NCBI RefSeq assembly: GCF_000426665.1
Contig: NZ_AUFU01000001.1
Location: forward strand, 532,605-596,604
Length of the DNA: 64,000 nt
Source of the DNA: Centipeda artemidis DSM 19719
GTDB taxonomy: Bacteria; Bacillota; Negativicutes; Selenomonadales; Selenomonadaceae
Reading direction: 5' to 3'
Position numbers and translations under genes: made by a program. The notes beneath the pieces were generated by a model. The model was not told the DNA's origin, searched no databases, and was given only the letters and a program-made list of their open reading frames with translations. Positions 30,011-41,400 of this stretch are shown here, piece by piece. Within the stretch, counting starts at the first letter, position 1. Each line of letters starts with the position of its first letter.

Positions 30011-31063
30011 ATGATTGAACTCAAAAATATCATTAAAACATACGCGGACGACGTCCACGCCCTACGCGGCATCAATTTGCGCATCGAGCGCGGCACGATC
30101 TACGGCATCGTCGGACTCTCGGGTGCGGGCAAATCCACGCTCATCCGATGCATCAATCTGCTCGAGCGCCCGACAAGCGGTGAGGTAATCATTGACGGAC
30201 ACGATCTGACTGCGATGAGCGAGAGCGAACTGCGCGAAGAGCGTCGCCACATCGGCATGATCTTCCAGCATTTTAACCTGCTCTCGTCGGCGACCGTCTA
30301 CGACAATGTTGCCTTTCCGCTGCGGCTCGCAGGGCGCTCCGCCGAGGAGATCCGCCCAAAGGTCACGGAGCTCCTCGCGCTCGTCGGTCTCGCGGACAAG
30401 GCGGACGCGTATCCGAGCCATCTCTCGGGCGGGCAGAAACAGCGCGTCGGCATCGCGCGCGCGCTCGCGGGCGATCCAAAGGTGCTGCTGTGCGACGAGG
30501 CGACCTCCGCGCTCGACCCACAGACAACGAAGTCCATCCTCGCGCTCATCCGCGACATCAACCGGCGGCTCGGTCTGACGGTCGTCGTCATCACGCACGA
30601 GATGCAGGTCATCAAGGACATCTGCGACCGCGTCGCCGTGCTCGACGGTGGTGTCATCGCAGAGGAGGGCGACGTTGTAGATGTCTTTACCGAACCGCAG
30701 CAAGCGATTACGAAGGAATTTATCAGCGTTCTGCTCTCGAACGACCTGCCGACGGCGTTCCGCGGCAACCCGATCGAGGCGGCGCCGACGCCGGGCAGCT
30801 ACATGCTCCTGCGGCTCACCTTCCTCGGCGAGAACGCGGATGATCCCGTACTCGCCGATATGATCCGCCTGTTCCCCGACATCGAGGTCACGATGCTCTT
30901 CGGCACGCTCGACCAGATGAAGGATCAGCCATTTGGACGCATGATCATCGGTCTGCGCGGCGAAACCGCGGAGATCGACGCGGCGATCTCGTATCTGTCC
31001 GCACAGCATTTGAAACAGGAGGTGATCGGCTATGTCCGCCGAAATGATGCCCCTGCTGACTAA
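30011..31063 (+). CDS. metN: Methionine importer ATP-binding protein
   Basis: The ATPase of the MetNIQ D/L-methionine ABC importer, 350 residues. Walker A GLSGAGKST (35-43), Q-loop MIFQHFNLL, signature LSGGQKQRVGIARAL (about 142), Walker B VLLCDEATSALDP and H-loop VITHEM are complete. A C-terminal NIL-type domain (about 265-345) is present; in this family it binds methionine and inhibits transport when internal methionine is high. The ATG at 30011 follows AAAGGAGG. It overlaps metI by 32 bases. Confidence 0.96.
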   Translation: MIELKNIIKTYADDVHALRGINLRIERGTIYGIVGLSGAGKSTLIRCINLLERPTSGEVIIDGHDLTAMSESELREERRHIGMIFQHFNLLSSATVYDNVAFPLRLAGRSAEEIRPKVTELLALVGLADKADAYPSHLSGGQKQRVGIARALAGDPKVLLCDEATSALDPQTTKSILALIRDINRRLGLTVVVITHEMQVIKDICDRVAVLDGGVIAEEGDVVDVFTEPQQAITKEFISVLLSNDLPTAFRGNPIEAAPTPGSYMLLRLTFLGENADDPVLADMIRLFPDIEVTMLFGTLDQMKDQPFGRMIIGLRGETAEIDAAISYLSAQHLKQEVIGYVRRNDAPAD

Positions 31064-31685
31064 GGCGCTGGGCGAAACCGTCTACATGGTGCTCGTCAGC
31101 ATGATCATCGCGAGCGCCGTCGGCATCCCGCTCGGCGTGCTCCTGCACGTCACGGCAAAGGGAGAGATCCTCGACGCCCCGGGCGTGAACCGCACCGTCG
31201 GCGCCGTCGTCAACGCTGTGCGTTCCGTCCCCTTTATCATCCTCATGGTCGCCATCATCCCGCTCACACGTCTCATCGTCGGCTCCGCCATCGGCACAAC
31301 CGCAGCCATGGTGCCGCTCGTCATCGCCTCCGTCCCCTTCATCGGACGGCAGGTCGAGACGTCTCTGCGCGAGGTGCCGCACGGTCTCATCGAAGCCGCG
31401 CTCGCCATGGGCGCCACTCCGATGCAGATCGTCACGCGTGTGCTGCTCCCCGAGTCCATGCCGGGCATCGTCAGTCAGCTCACGACCGTCGTCATCGCTC
31501 TCGTCGGCGAGTCCGCCATGGCGGGCGCGATCGGCGGCGGCGGGCTTGGCGACCTCGCGATCCGCTACGGTTATCAGCGGTTCCGTCCCGATATCATGAT
31601 CGCGACCGTCGTCATCCTCATCATCCTCGTCCAGCTCGTGCAGCTTGCGGGCAATGCCCTCGCCGCACGTCTGAATAAAAGGTAA
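31032..31685 (+). CDS. metI: Methionine importer permease
   Basis: A 217-residue inner-membrane permease with about five helices. The EAA loop reads EAALAMGATPMQIVTRVLLP, followed by GESAMAGAIGGGGLGDLAIRYGY, typical of MetI. The ATG follows AGGAGGTGAT and lies inside the end of metN in another frame, indicating translational coupling. metQ follows 24 bases later. Confidence 0.96.
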   Translation: MSAEMMPLLTKALGETVYMVLVSMIIASAVGIPLGVLLHVTAKGEILDAPGVNRTVGAVVNAVRSVPFIILMVAIIPLTRLIVGSAIGTTAAMVPLVIASVPFIGRQVETSLREVPHGLIEAALAMGATPMQIVTRVLLPESMPGIVSQLTTVVIALVGESAMAGAIGGGGLGDLAIRYGYQRFRPDIMIATVVILIILVQLVQLAGNALAARLNKR

Positions 31686-31709
31686 TCTCTATCCACAAGG
31701 AGGTACTCT

Positions 31710-32513
31710 ATGAAAAAACTGCTCACCCTCGTCCTCGCAATTGCAGCACTCGCTATGGTTGGCTGCGGCGGAGACAATAACGCCAAATCGGAGAAGGTCG
31801 TCAAGGTCGGCGCCTCCCCCGTCCCCCATGCCGAGATCCTCGAGGCGATCAAGCCCGAGCTCGAAAAGGACGGTGTGAAGCTCGAGATCGTCGAGTTCAA
31901 CGACTATGTGCAGCCAAACCTCGCGACGAACGACAAGGAAATCGACGCGAACTTCTTCCAGCATGAGCCGTATCTGAAGAACTTCATGCAGGAGCATCCC
32001 GAGGTCAAGCTCGTGAACGTCCTCGGCGTCCACATCGAACCGATGGGGATCTACTCGCACAAGATCAAAAAGCTCGACGAGCTCAAGGAAGGCGCTCAGG
32101 TCTCTATCCCGAGCGATCCCACCAACGGCGGACGTTCGCTCCTCCTGCTCCAGCGCGCAGGCCTCATCAAACTGAAGGACGGCGCCGGCGAGACGGCAAC
32201 CCTCAGCGACATTGCAGAGAACCCGAAGAAGCTGATCTTCAAGGAAATCGAAGCACCACAGCTCCCGCGCACGCTCGACGACGTGGACATCGCCGTCATC
32301 AATACGAACTGGGCAATGCAGGCGGATCTCGTGCCGACGCGCGACGCCCTCTTCATGGAGGATAAGACCTCGCCGTACGTCAACATCATCGCCATCCGTC
32401 AGGGTGACGAGGAGCGTCCCGAGATCAAGGCGCTGCTCAAGGCGCTTCACTCCGACACCGTCAAGAACTTCATTAACGACAAGTACAAAGGCGCCATCCT
32501 TCCCGCATTCTGA
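31710..32513 (+). CDS. metQ: Methionine-binding lipoprotein
   Basis: A substrate-binding lipoprotein of the MetNIQ importer, 267 residues. A signal peptide with lipobox AMVGC predicts lipidation at Cys19. The NlpA/MetQ fold is shown by KVGASPVPHAEIL, NDYVQPNLATNDKEIDANFFQHEPYL and IPSDPTNGGRSLLLLQ. Closely related lipoproteins can bind other ligands, but the metNI context supports methionine. A terminator follows 20 bases after the stop. Confidence 0.95.
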   Translation: MKKLLTLVLAIAALAMVGCGGDNNAKSEKVVKVGASPVPHAEILEAIKPELEKDGVKLEIVEFNDYVQPNLATNDKEIDANFFQHEPYLKNFMQEHPEVKLVNVLGVHIEPMGIYSHKIKKLDELKEGAQVSIPSDPTNGGRSLLLLQRAGLIKLKDGAGETATLSDIAENPKKLIFKEIEAPQLPRTLDDVDIAVINTNWAMQADLVPTRDALFMEDKTSPYVNIIAIRQGDEERPEIKALLKALHSDTVKNFINDKYKGAILPAF

Positions 32514-32532
32514 GGAAGCGCCCCACAGTCAG

Positions 32533-32570
32533 AAAGACTGCCGCACATAGATACGGCAGTCTTTTTGTTT
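32533..32570 (+). terminator. Terminator of metNIQ
   Basis: AAAGACTGCCG pairs with CGGCAGTCTTT, followed by a T-rich run ending TTTTTGTTT. Confidence 0.9.
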
Positions 32571-32639
32571 GGCGAGAAAAATGCCTATCCCCCATAATGT
32601 TCGTGCAGCCTCCTCGATCCTGTGATAAAATATCTCATT

Positions 32640-34112
32640 ATGAACATCAGCAGCATCAAGTGTCGTCTCTGTGCGATCAAATGTCAAGAACGCATCTACG
32701 GCATCCACAATCCGCTCACCTATGACTTTCTGCATCACAATCTGCACCACCTGCACGTCCTGCTCTTTCACAGTGCGGATCAGCAAGACTTCACGCGCGG
32801 GCCGATCGTACGGCAGCTGCTCGTATTCATGCTGCCGATTTTGCTCTCTCAGCTCCTCCAGCAGTTCTACACCATCGCCGACACCGCCATCGTCGGTCAA
32901 ACCCTCGGCGCAGAGGCACTTGCCGCGGTTGGGACGGCAAGCCTCATTCTCTCGGTCATCGTCAATTTTTTCATCGGCGGTTCGGCGGGGCTGAGTGTGC
33001 TCGTCTCACACCTCTACGGCGAGCAGTCCTATGAAAAGCTGGGCACGCTCGTGCAGACGATTTTCGTCGTCGTGCTGCTCTTCTCCGTTGTCTTTACGCT
33101 CGGCGGGCTCGCGCTCATCCCGGCGATGCTCGCAGGGCTCAACACGCCGGAGGACATCATACCGCTCGCCGCCGCGTACCTCGAGGTCTCCTTCCTCGGG
33201 ATGCTCGCGCAGCTTGTCTACAACACGGCGACCGCCGTCCTGCGCGCGCTCGGCAACACGACGAGTGCGCTCCGCTACCTCTTCGTCGCGGTGATCCTCA
33301 ACATCGCGCTCGACGTGCTCCTCCTCATCGTTTTCCCGCTCGGCATCATGGGTGCGGCGATCGCGACTGTCGTCTCGCAGTACGTCGCCGCCGCGCTCGT
33401 CGTGCAAAAATTTTTCCACCTGCATGGCGTATGGCAGTTCCGCCTGCGCCGTCCGCTCTTTCACGCGGGTTATCTCGCACCGATCGTTCACACGAGTATC
33501 CCCGCGGGGATGCAGGCAGTCTTTATGAGCATCTCCTCGCTCGTCATCCAGGGGTATATCAACTCGTTCGGCTACGCCGCAATGGCAGGCATGACGGTCT
33601 ACGCCCGCGTCGAGGGCTTTCTCTACTATCCGCTGTTCGCATTCGGCATTGCGCTGACGAGCTTCATCGGGCAAAATGTGGGGGCAAAGCAGCCGGATCG
33701 CGTCCGCGCGGGCGTGCGGGCAAGCCTGCGGCTCACGGTCGGCGGATCGCTCGTCATGGCGGCGTTCGCTTCCTTTTTTGCCCCTGAGCTCATCGCCCTC
33801 TTTACCGACGATCCCGCAACGGTCTGCAACAGTCTTGAGGCCGTCTACTGGACAATGCCGTTCTACTGGCTCTACGGAATCAATCAGGTCTACATCGGCG
33901 CGATCCGCGGGCTGGGCGACACCTTCTATCCGATGCTCACCTCGCTCGCCGCGTACAGCCTCTTTCGCGTCGCATGGTGCTGCGCGTGGGATCTCGCCGG
34001 CATCCACTCCATGCTCGTCGTCTACAACGCCTACAATACCAGCTTCCTCGTCATGATCGCCCTCCTCTATTGGGGATGGAAGCGCAGGATGCGAAGGATG
34101 GAAGCGGTGTAA
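32640..34112 (+). CDS. MATE family efflux transporter with N-terminal extension
   Basis: A multidrug/toxin exporter of the MATE family with about 12 hydrophobic helices; the family core begins FTRGPIVRQLLVFMLPILLS. Relatives in Firmicutes normally start right before this point. Here about 50 extra residues precede it, rich in Cys and His (CRLCAIKC, HHNLHHLHVLLFH), and there is no in-frame ATG, GTG or TTG nearer the core. Neither the ATG at 32640 nor the GTG at 32622 has a ribosome site. A TGTGATAAAAT element at 32621-32631 would start transcription at about 32638, so leaderless translation from 32640 is possible. A frameshift or unusual start cannot be excluded. Confidence 0.8.
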   Translation: MNISSIKCRLCAIKCQERIYGIHNPLTYDFLHHNLHHLHVLLFHSADQQDFTRGPIVRQLLVFMLPILLSQLLQQFYTIADTAIVGQTLGAEALAAVGTASLILSVIVNFFIGGSAGLSVLVSHLYGEQSYEKLGTLVQTIFVVVLLFSVVFTLGGLALIPAMLAGLNTPEDIIPLAAAYLEVSFLGMLAQLVYNTATAVLRALGNTTSALRYLFVAVILNIALDVLLLIVFPLGIMGAAIATVVSQYVAAALVVQKFFHLHGVWQFRLRRPLFHAGYLAPIVHTSIPAGMQAVFMSISSLVIQGYINSFGYAAMAGMTVYARVEGFLYYPLFAFGIALTSFIGQNVGAKQPDRVRAGVRASLRLTVGGSLVMAAFASFFAPELIALFTDDPATVCNSLEAVYWTMPFYWLYGINQVYIGAIRGLGDTFYPMLTSLAAYSLFRVAWCCAWDLAGIHSMLVVYNAYNTSFLVMIALLYWGWKRRMRRMEAV

Positions 34113-34153
34113 AGTGATCTTTACTTTGTTCCGATGAAAAGCTAGTCACACAA

Positions 34154-34198
34154 CAACCGCCCCGCACGCATGTTTCCTGCGTATGGGGCGGTTTTATC
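34154..34198. terminator. Terminator after the MATE gene
   Basis: AACCGCCCCGCACGCA pairs with TGCGTATGGGGCGGTT, followed by TTTTATCAT. It lies between convergent genes and may serve both. Confidence 0.85.
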
Positions 34199-34226
34199 AT
34201 GCTTTCATCGATAGGAAAACGCATCG

Positions 34227-35321
34227 TTACGGCGTCGCGGGCGTCTCCTTGCTCACTGCGCCGCGGCGAATCATATCCCCGACGCGCAGGTCATAGGTGA
34301 GTGCCGTCTTGTGCAGACTCTCCGCGCGAGCGAAGTCCTCCGGCAGTCCCGTATCAAGACCTTTCACAAAGCTCTCGTACGCCGCGATGGACGCATCCGT
34401 CGCCGCCTGCCGCTGTGCGGCGAGATACGCGGCACCGCGCGGCACATCCACGGCGTCGAGCTCCCGGCGATATTTTTTCAGCAGTGGGATCATATCCTCC
34501 TGCAAAAGCCGCATCAGCGCCTTGCGATGCTCGGTCGTATAGGTGCCGTGCGCATTCTCCGTCAGGTGCCGGAACTCGCCCTGCATCGAGCGGAACACAC
34601 CGTTGTAGCGGTCGACGATGGGGCGCGTTGCCTCGATATAGCGCGAGAGATCCACGCTCGCCGCGCTCTGCACCGCCTCGAGATACGCGCGGTAATTCGT
34701 CACGCGCACGATCTGCCAGCCGCCGCTCCCGTGCTCCATGCGCAGCTCGAGCGGGAACTCCAGTCCCGTGCCCTCGTCGCGCACCGTAATGTGCGCCGTC
34801 GCCGCGCTCCCGTCACGCGTGATCTCGCCGATATTCAGCAGCGTCGTATCGCGCAGGTGACTGCACTCCATGAGATACTCGTAGTCGATACCAAGCGAGC
34901 GCCCCTTGAGCGCATCGACGCCCGTCGGATCCTCCCACGTTCCCGTGCGCACGCCCCCCTCAATGGAGCGCGCAAGCCCCGCCGCGACGGATTCCTTCAC
35001 ATTCTCGTAGAACTTGCCCGAGGCGGTGCGCTCCTTTTCCTTGAGGTTCGTATCGCGGGAAAACAGCACATAGGTGAGATCGTCATAGCCCGCGTCCGCA
35101 AGCGCCTGTACATTCACGCGGCGGAGGAACGCGTCCGCATCATGCGCTTCGAGCGCCGCCGCCGTCTGTGCAAGCGCATAGGCGGGACGCTGGATGTAGT
35201 AGCCGAGATACCACCCCAGCGCCGCGACGGTCAGCACGATCAATCCCGCCGCAAAGCGGAACTTTTGCCGGCTCTGCTTGCGCCGCCGTGCCAAACGCAC
35301 CCGCCAAGCAAACTCATCCAT
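34227..35321 (-). CDS. Membrane-anchored DUF2939-like protein
   Basis: About 364 residues. The N-terminus is strongly basic (RLARRRKQSRQKFRF) and leads into one membrane helix (FAAGLIVLTVAALGWYLGYY). The stretch RPAYALAQTAAALEAHDADA resembles DUF2939, a family of unknown function. The remainder, predicted outside the membrane, has no recognised catalytic motif. The ATG at 35321 (MDEFAWRV) has GGGAG upstream; the ATG at 35345 would lie only about 8 bases from the predicted transcript start. It stands alone with its own promoter. Confidence 0.6.
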   Translation of the reverse strand: MDEFAWRVRLARRRKQSRQKFRFAAGLIVLTVAALGWYLGYYIQRPAYALAQTAAALEAHDADAFLRRVNVQALADAGYDDLTYVLFSRDTNLKEKERTASGKFYENVKESVAAGLARSIEGGVRTGTWEDPTGVDALKGRSLGIDYEYLMECSHLRDTTLLNIGEITRDGSAATAHITVRDEGTGLEFPLELRMEHGSGGWQIVRVTNYRAYLEAVQSAASVDLSRYIEATRPIVDRYNGVFRSMQGEFRHLTENAHGTYTTEHRKALMRLLQEDMIPLLKKYRRELDAVDVPRGAAYLAAQRQAATDASIAAYESFVKGLDTGLPEDFARAESLHKTALTYDLRVGDMIRRGAVSKETPATP

Positions 35322-35359
35322 CCAATGCCACTCCCATACATTCAAAAATTTCTCTATTT

Positions 35360-35389
35360 ATTATACCATTGAAAGCAAATTCCGCGCAA
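35360..35389 (-). promoter_or_regulatory. Promoter of the DUF2939-like gene
   Basis: TTGCGC (35389-35384), an 18-base spacer and a consensus TATAAT (35365-35360) on the minus strand. Confidence 0.6.
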
Positions 35390-35411
35390 CCTTGCCAAGC
35401 CGTTTCATACA

Positions 35412-35452
35412 GACAAAACGGGACTGCCGCACGCTCTGTGCGGCAGTCCCGT
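35412..35452 (-). terminator. Terminator of the TonB receptor/autotransporter operon
   Basis: ACGGGACTGCCGCAC pairs perfectly with GTGCGGCAGTCCCGT around a 5-base loop, then TTTTGT on the minus strand. It lies about 40 bases after the autotransporter stop. Confidence 0.85.
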
Positions 35453-35492
35453 CTCTTTTATACGGCATGTTCCATGCCGCTGCAGTATTCGG

Positions 35493-38400
35493 TTAGAAGC
35501 TCCAACGGACGCCGGCGTCCATGCGCCAGTCGGTTTTGACGTCACCGCCGAAGGTTTTCTCGAAGTTGCCGTAAAGATTCGTCTTGTCACTGAGCTTGAG
35601 CGTTCCGCCGAGCTGAACGCCGACCCACGTATCCTTGCCGCGCTGCATGGTGCTCTTCGGCGTGAAGCCGTCGGAGTAATCCGTGTGCATATCGCCTGCA
35701 AACTCATGATAGAGCGATGCCCTCGCATAGTATGTGCTGCGCTCCGTCTCCTTGCCGAATCCGAAGCCGATGCGTCCGATGAAGCTGTCGAACGGCTTCT
35801 GGTGCACATACATGCTCATGCCACTATAGTCTGTGCTGCCGACGTAGTTCGTACCCTGCATGTGGCTGTAGATGAGCTCAATTTGCGGCTCAACGAAGCT
35901 GCCGTCCTTCATGGAAATGCGCTTGCCGTACTCTGCCGAGAGGGAGCCGCCCCACATGCTGTAGTCGCCCTTGACATAGTGTCCAAAGTCATTGTAGACG
36001 GTGTACTCGTTCTGGAGTCTGCCGATCTTCGCAATGAGATCGACGTATTGTCCCGATTTGCCCGTCCACGTGCCGTAAACACCGAGGTTGCCCTCTTTGT
36101 TCTTGCCGTTGCCTGCAGCATAGGCCGATGAGCCGCTCATGTAGCTGCCTGCAACGCCGACGCGCCAATCCCTGCCTACCTTCTTGTCGCAGCCGACCTG
36201 AATGGTGGAGTAGTTCATACGGAAATCGGTATTGTCCTTGTTGCTCGTCGATTTGCCGCGATAGACACGCGCCCAGATCCCGGTATCGTTGGGCGATAGA
36301 CGCAGGTCGCCCATACGCTTCATGAGGTCGTTCGCCTCGGCGCGCCATGCCATCGTGGAGGCGGTCATCGCCGACTTGACACCTTTCATGAGCTTCGTCT
36401 CGTAGTCGCCGTACTCGATGTTCGACACAAAAGGCTTTACATCGCCAGATGTTCCGTCCGCCTCCATGAGGATATTATATCTCTTTGAGGAGGAAACAAG
36501 GCCATCTGCAATGAGCGCACTCAGAGAAAGCCCCCGGATCCTTTGATTCTGAATGTTGCTGCTGCTGCTGACATATTCAAACTGCCTTGCCAGCGTCTTT
36601 GCAACTCGCTCATCTGCCGTATCGCTGCCGCCGTGTGCATCCGTCGCGATCGTGAGTGCATTGCCGGTACCGTCAACATTCCGAATGCGGAACTTGCCGG
36701 TATTGGCGAGGGTCAGCGTTCCGTCGGACGTTGCCGTGCCATTGTAATGAACCGTCGCCGAGCCCTTGAAATTTTCGACATTGACACCCTCATTATGGCT
36801 GAAGAGGTAGTTGATGACACTGCCCTGCTTTGCGTTCAGCCGGGTAAGGTTGGACGGTGACGTAACATTCCAGACCGTGCGGTTCTCAAGCGTCAGTCTG
36901 CGGTCACCTGTGCCCGCTTCCCGTGCACTTCCCGCACCGCGGATACTGCCCGTAAAGGTCGCGCCCGCACCTTCCATGGAGAGATCCAGAACTCCGCCGC
37001 TCGCGATGATATTTCCTTTGAGATTCGAGTCCACACCCTGCATTCTGAGGTTAAAGCTGCCTGCTGTCTGTGTGATATCACCGACCAACGAGCTCTTTCG
37101 TCCCATATCTTTGAGAGAGATGCGCCCGCCGTTATTCTCGATTGCCCCTTTGAGGTCAAACCCTGCGGCAACGGAAACATCAGAACCTGCTGCTGCGCGA
37201 ATGCTGCGGCTGCCCGCATCAATCGTGAGCTGCTTTCCTGTAATCGCAACCTTGCTGTTTGCGCCGGCATCCACACCATAATCCGCTGCCTGAATCTTGA
37301 GTTCCGCACCTGCGGCCTGCACCTTGATTGGCTTGTTCTGTACCGCCTGAATGCCCGTGGCCGCCGTAATTTTCGAGTTCTTGGTGAATGTGTACGTATC
37401 ATTCTTGAGCACATGACCCGCAACATAGTCCGCATCGGAAGCTGCGTCACCGGTGATGGGGGTTGTGAACTCCGTCGTCGTCTGCTCATCCTGTCCCGGC
37501 TGCGGCGGCTTCGGCGGATCAACGGCGGGCGTATAGGCATAGCCGCCCTGTCCGGTCGATTCGTTGAATGTGATATTCTCAACGCGCTTGCTTGCAGACG
37601 ATGTCGTCAGCCCCTCGGCGATCTCCGCCTTGCCCGTGAGATTCCGCTCTCCCGTCGTATAGGCGGTGTACCAGAGCTTGTTTGCAAGGGCGTTGAGCGT
37701 CGCACTGACAAGGTTTTTGTCTGCTGCTTTCGTCGACTCCGTATTGAGCCCTGCATTATCCGTTGCCAGCGTAATGTTGCTGCCTGCCGCCGCGTTCTTG
37801 ATGCGCAGGTCGCCGCCGATTATCGTTGTCGGTGTTCCGGCATCATGCTTGTAGAATACACGCGCATAGCCGCTGTAGTTGTCGATTGAGATGTCATTGT
37901 TGTTCTTCTGGAAGATCACGCCTGCACGGGAAGCGTCGCTGCCGCCCGTGAAGTTCGACAGACGGCTGCTAAATCCTGTCGGCTGCGTCGTGTACTCCTC
38001 ATTATGCCAAACAGCACCATTCTGAAGCCAGAGATTGAGCGTCCCAACACCGGAGACAAGCCCTTTGAGGTATGACGTTCCGGTTGTAAGCGCTGCATCC
38101 ACACGGCTGCCGGACTCCCTGGCGGTAATATTGCCGTCGAGCATGACTTCGCTGCTGCCAACCGTGCCATCCTTGACATTGACGTTGATGCGTCCCGTGC
38201 CCTGTACATCAAGCGTCACCGCATCCTTGGAAGCAGCATTCGCCTTGGCACGGAGGCCTTCCAGTGTCACCGTGCCGTCATAAGCCTGCACCGCCTTGCT
38301 GCGCTCCGTGCCGGCGACATCGATTTCCGTCATACCGGAGATATTCGTCGTACCGCCCGTAGACAAAATGCCCCAGGCGGTCTGCAGCGGAGCGGCTGAG

Positions 38401-41400
38401 GTCGTGCCGTTCACGAGGAGCTTCAGCGTCTTTGCCTTGATATCAAGCCCCTTTCCATAATTGGCGATGGCAGCACCTTGTGTGACGCTCGCGATCCCGC
38501 TTCCGCTCTTGATCGTCAGGACGCGATCTGCGGCATTGATGTGGACATCCGCACTCGGCATGATTGCCCCACGAGCCCCACTCACGTTATTTTGATATGT
38601 GATGGTCGAGTCCTTCGTGAAACGATACGTGCCATCTGCCTGACGAACATGTGCGTCAATATACTCCTGATCCGAATCCGTACCGATGAGCGGTTTCGTG
38701 AACTCCGTTGTCGTCTGCTCATCCTGTCCCGGCTGCGGCGGTTTCGGCGGATCAACCGCAGGCGTATAGGCATAGCCGCCCTGTCCGGTCGATTCGTTGA
38801 ACGTGATATTCTCAACGCGCTTGCTTGCAGACGATGTCGTCAGACCCTCGGCGATCTCCGCCTTGCCCGTGAGATTCCGCTCTCCCGTCGTATAGGCGGT
38901 GTACCAGAGCTTGTTTGCAAGGGCGTTGAGCGTCGCACTGACAAGGTTCTTGTCCGCTGACTTTGCCGACTCTGTATTGAGTCCCGTGTTGTCTGTTAGC
39001 ATCCTGACGAGACTTCCCGCCGCTGCTTTGCCGATTGTCAACTTACCGCCGTAGATCGTTGTCGGTGTTGTCACGTCATGGCGGTAGAGCATCGTCGTCG
39101 AACCGCTGAACTCATCAATCGTGAGATCGCCCGTTTCACCAAGCCCCTTTTCCTCAATGGAGGAAGAACCTGTCTGTACGGGAGCGCCGCTGAGGCTGTT
39201 GCTCGACGCGAGGAAGCGGTTCGTTCCCGTCATGTCGATAAAGCCGCCCTCGCCCGTGAAATACTTGACTTTGCTGATTGCGGCTTTGCCGTCCTGATTC
39301 TTCTGCTCCTGTGTGATGGCATTGTGCCAGATCGCGCCGTCGGAAAGCTTGAGTTGCATATTGTCGCCAAGATTGAAGCCCGTCCAGCTCGTGTCCGCAC
39401 CGCTCATCTCCACCTTCATCGTGCCGTTGGAGAAGCCCTTCCAGTAGGAGCCGTTCTTCATAAAGAGGTTGACTGCACCGAGTGCCCCTGGCGTCACGCC
39501 GTAGCCGCGCGTATCGGCATAGTTGCCGATCCAGTGTGAGTTTGCTGTGGAGAGACCGACGGAGACGCGCCCTTTCGTGCCCATGCCGCCGTTTGTGACG
39601 ATATCGCCCTCGATGACAGCGCGATTTGTATCGGCACCGTTGGCAAGACCGTCCGCCCCCTTCGTGACGTTAAAGTTGACCGTGCCATAGTTGTCCGAGA
39701 CAAATTCGCCGTAGGCGCGGATCGCCGCCCATGCACCATTGATTGCACGGATCGTGCCGCCGCCAATATCAATCGTCGAGGCGACCGCACTGACACCCTC
39801 GTTTGCCCCCTTGCCGTTTGCCGCATCATTTCCGTCTGCCAACACATCGACAAGCCCGTCGATCGTGATGTTTGACTCGACCCCCGTCACCCCGTTCATC
39901 GACTTGATCACGGCGACGTTCGTCTTATGGTTTCCGTTTGCGCGTACCTTCAGCACCTTGTCCTCAAGATTGCCGCCGCCGTTCTGGATGTGGATCGCGC
40001 CGCCGCCGTTCACGAAGAGCGTTGCCGTCTGCCCGCCGCCTGTGCTCTCCGCATCGATGGAGATGGCACCGGCATTCTTGATGTTGACTTTGGAATCCTT
40101 GCCGATTGCCGTGATTCCCGTCGTGCTGACATCCGTCACAGTCTTGATCGCGAGGTTTTTGCCATTTAGATTGATGTCGAGGGTTTTTCCTGTACTGGCG
40201 TTCGATACAGCTGCACTGATATTGCTCATCCACGCGCCCGCCGCAATCAAATCCTTGCCGGTGGTAATGGTGGAATCCTTCGTGAAAATGTACTGCCCGT
40301 CCGGCTTGCGGACACCGGCATTCGTGTACGGAGTATCATGCACCTCATCGCCCGTGATGGCGGTCGTGAAGTCGCTCTGCGTCTGTGATGCCGGCGGATT
40401 AATCAGCGGCGTATACACATAGCTGCCCTGTCCCGTCGCCGTATCGAACGTGATATTCTCAAGCCGCTTGCTTGCGGACGAGGCAGTCAGACCCTCGGCA
40501 ATCTGCACTTTTCCCAGGAGATTGCGCTCGTTTGTTGCATAGCCTGTGTACCAGAGCTTGTTGGCAAGCGCGTTGAGCGTCGCGCTGACGAGATTTTTCT
40601 CTGTGATCCCCGCCGTCGTGCTCGTATTGAGACCGCTCTGATCCGTGACCAGCGTGATACTGCTGCCGCCGACGGCACTCTTGATGTCGATGTCGCCGCC
40701 CTTGATGTTTGTCGGTGTCGCGGCATCATGGGCAAAGAACACCTTCGTATGACCCAAATATTTGTCGATGGTGATCTTTCTCTCATCCCGCTGGAAGATC
40801 AACCCTGCCCTCGACGCATTGCCGCCGCCGGTCAGCTGGCTGACATGACTGCCGGTAAACCCGGTCGGTACATTCGCCCCACGTTTTTCATTCTCCCAAA
40901 CGCCGCCGTTCTGCAGCCACAGATTGGTCTTGCCTTCGCCATAGACGAAGCCCTTCAGATGGGACGACGTTCCATAGATTGCCGCATCCACGCGGCTTGC
41001 CGCATCTTTTGCCACGATATGACCGTCGAGCGTTACCGTACCCGTGCCGCCGTTGTTGTGATTCATGTTGACATTGATGCGGCCGTTGTTCTGTGCATAC
41101 AGCGCCGCCGCTTCCTCTGCGGCAGCATTCGTCGTCGCATGGAGGCTGCCCAGTGTCACCGTGCCGCCGGATGCGTGTACCGCCTTGCTCTCCTTTGTGC
41201 CGGCGACATCAATCTCCGTCGTGCCGGTCACCTCGGTCGTACCGCCCGTTGTACGGATGCCCCAAGCGGATTGCAGCGGTGCCGCCGAGGTCGTGTCGTT
41301 CACCAGCAGTTTCAGCGTTTTGGCCGCGATGTCAAGATCCTTCCCATCGTTTGAGATGGCGGCGGATTCCTTGACACTCGCGGATTTGCCGCCGCTCTTG

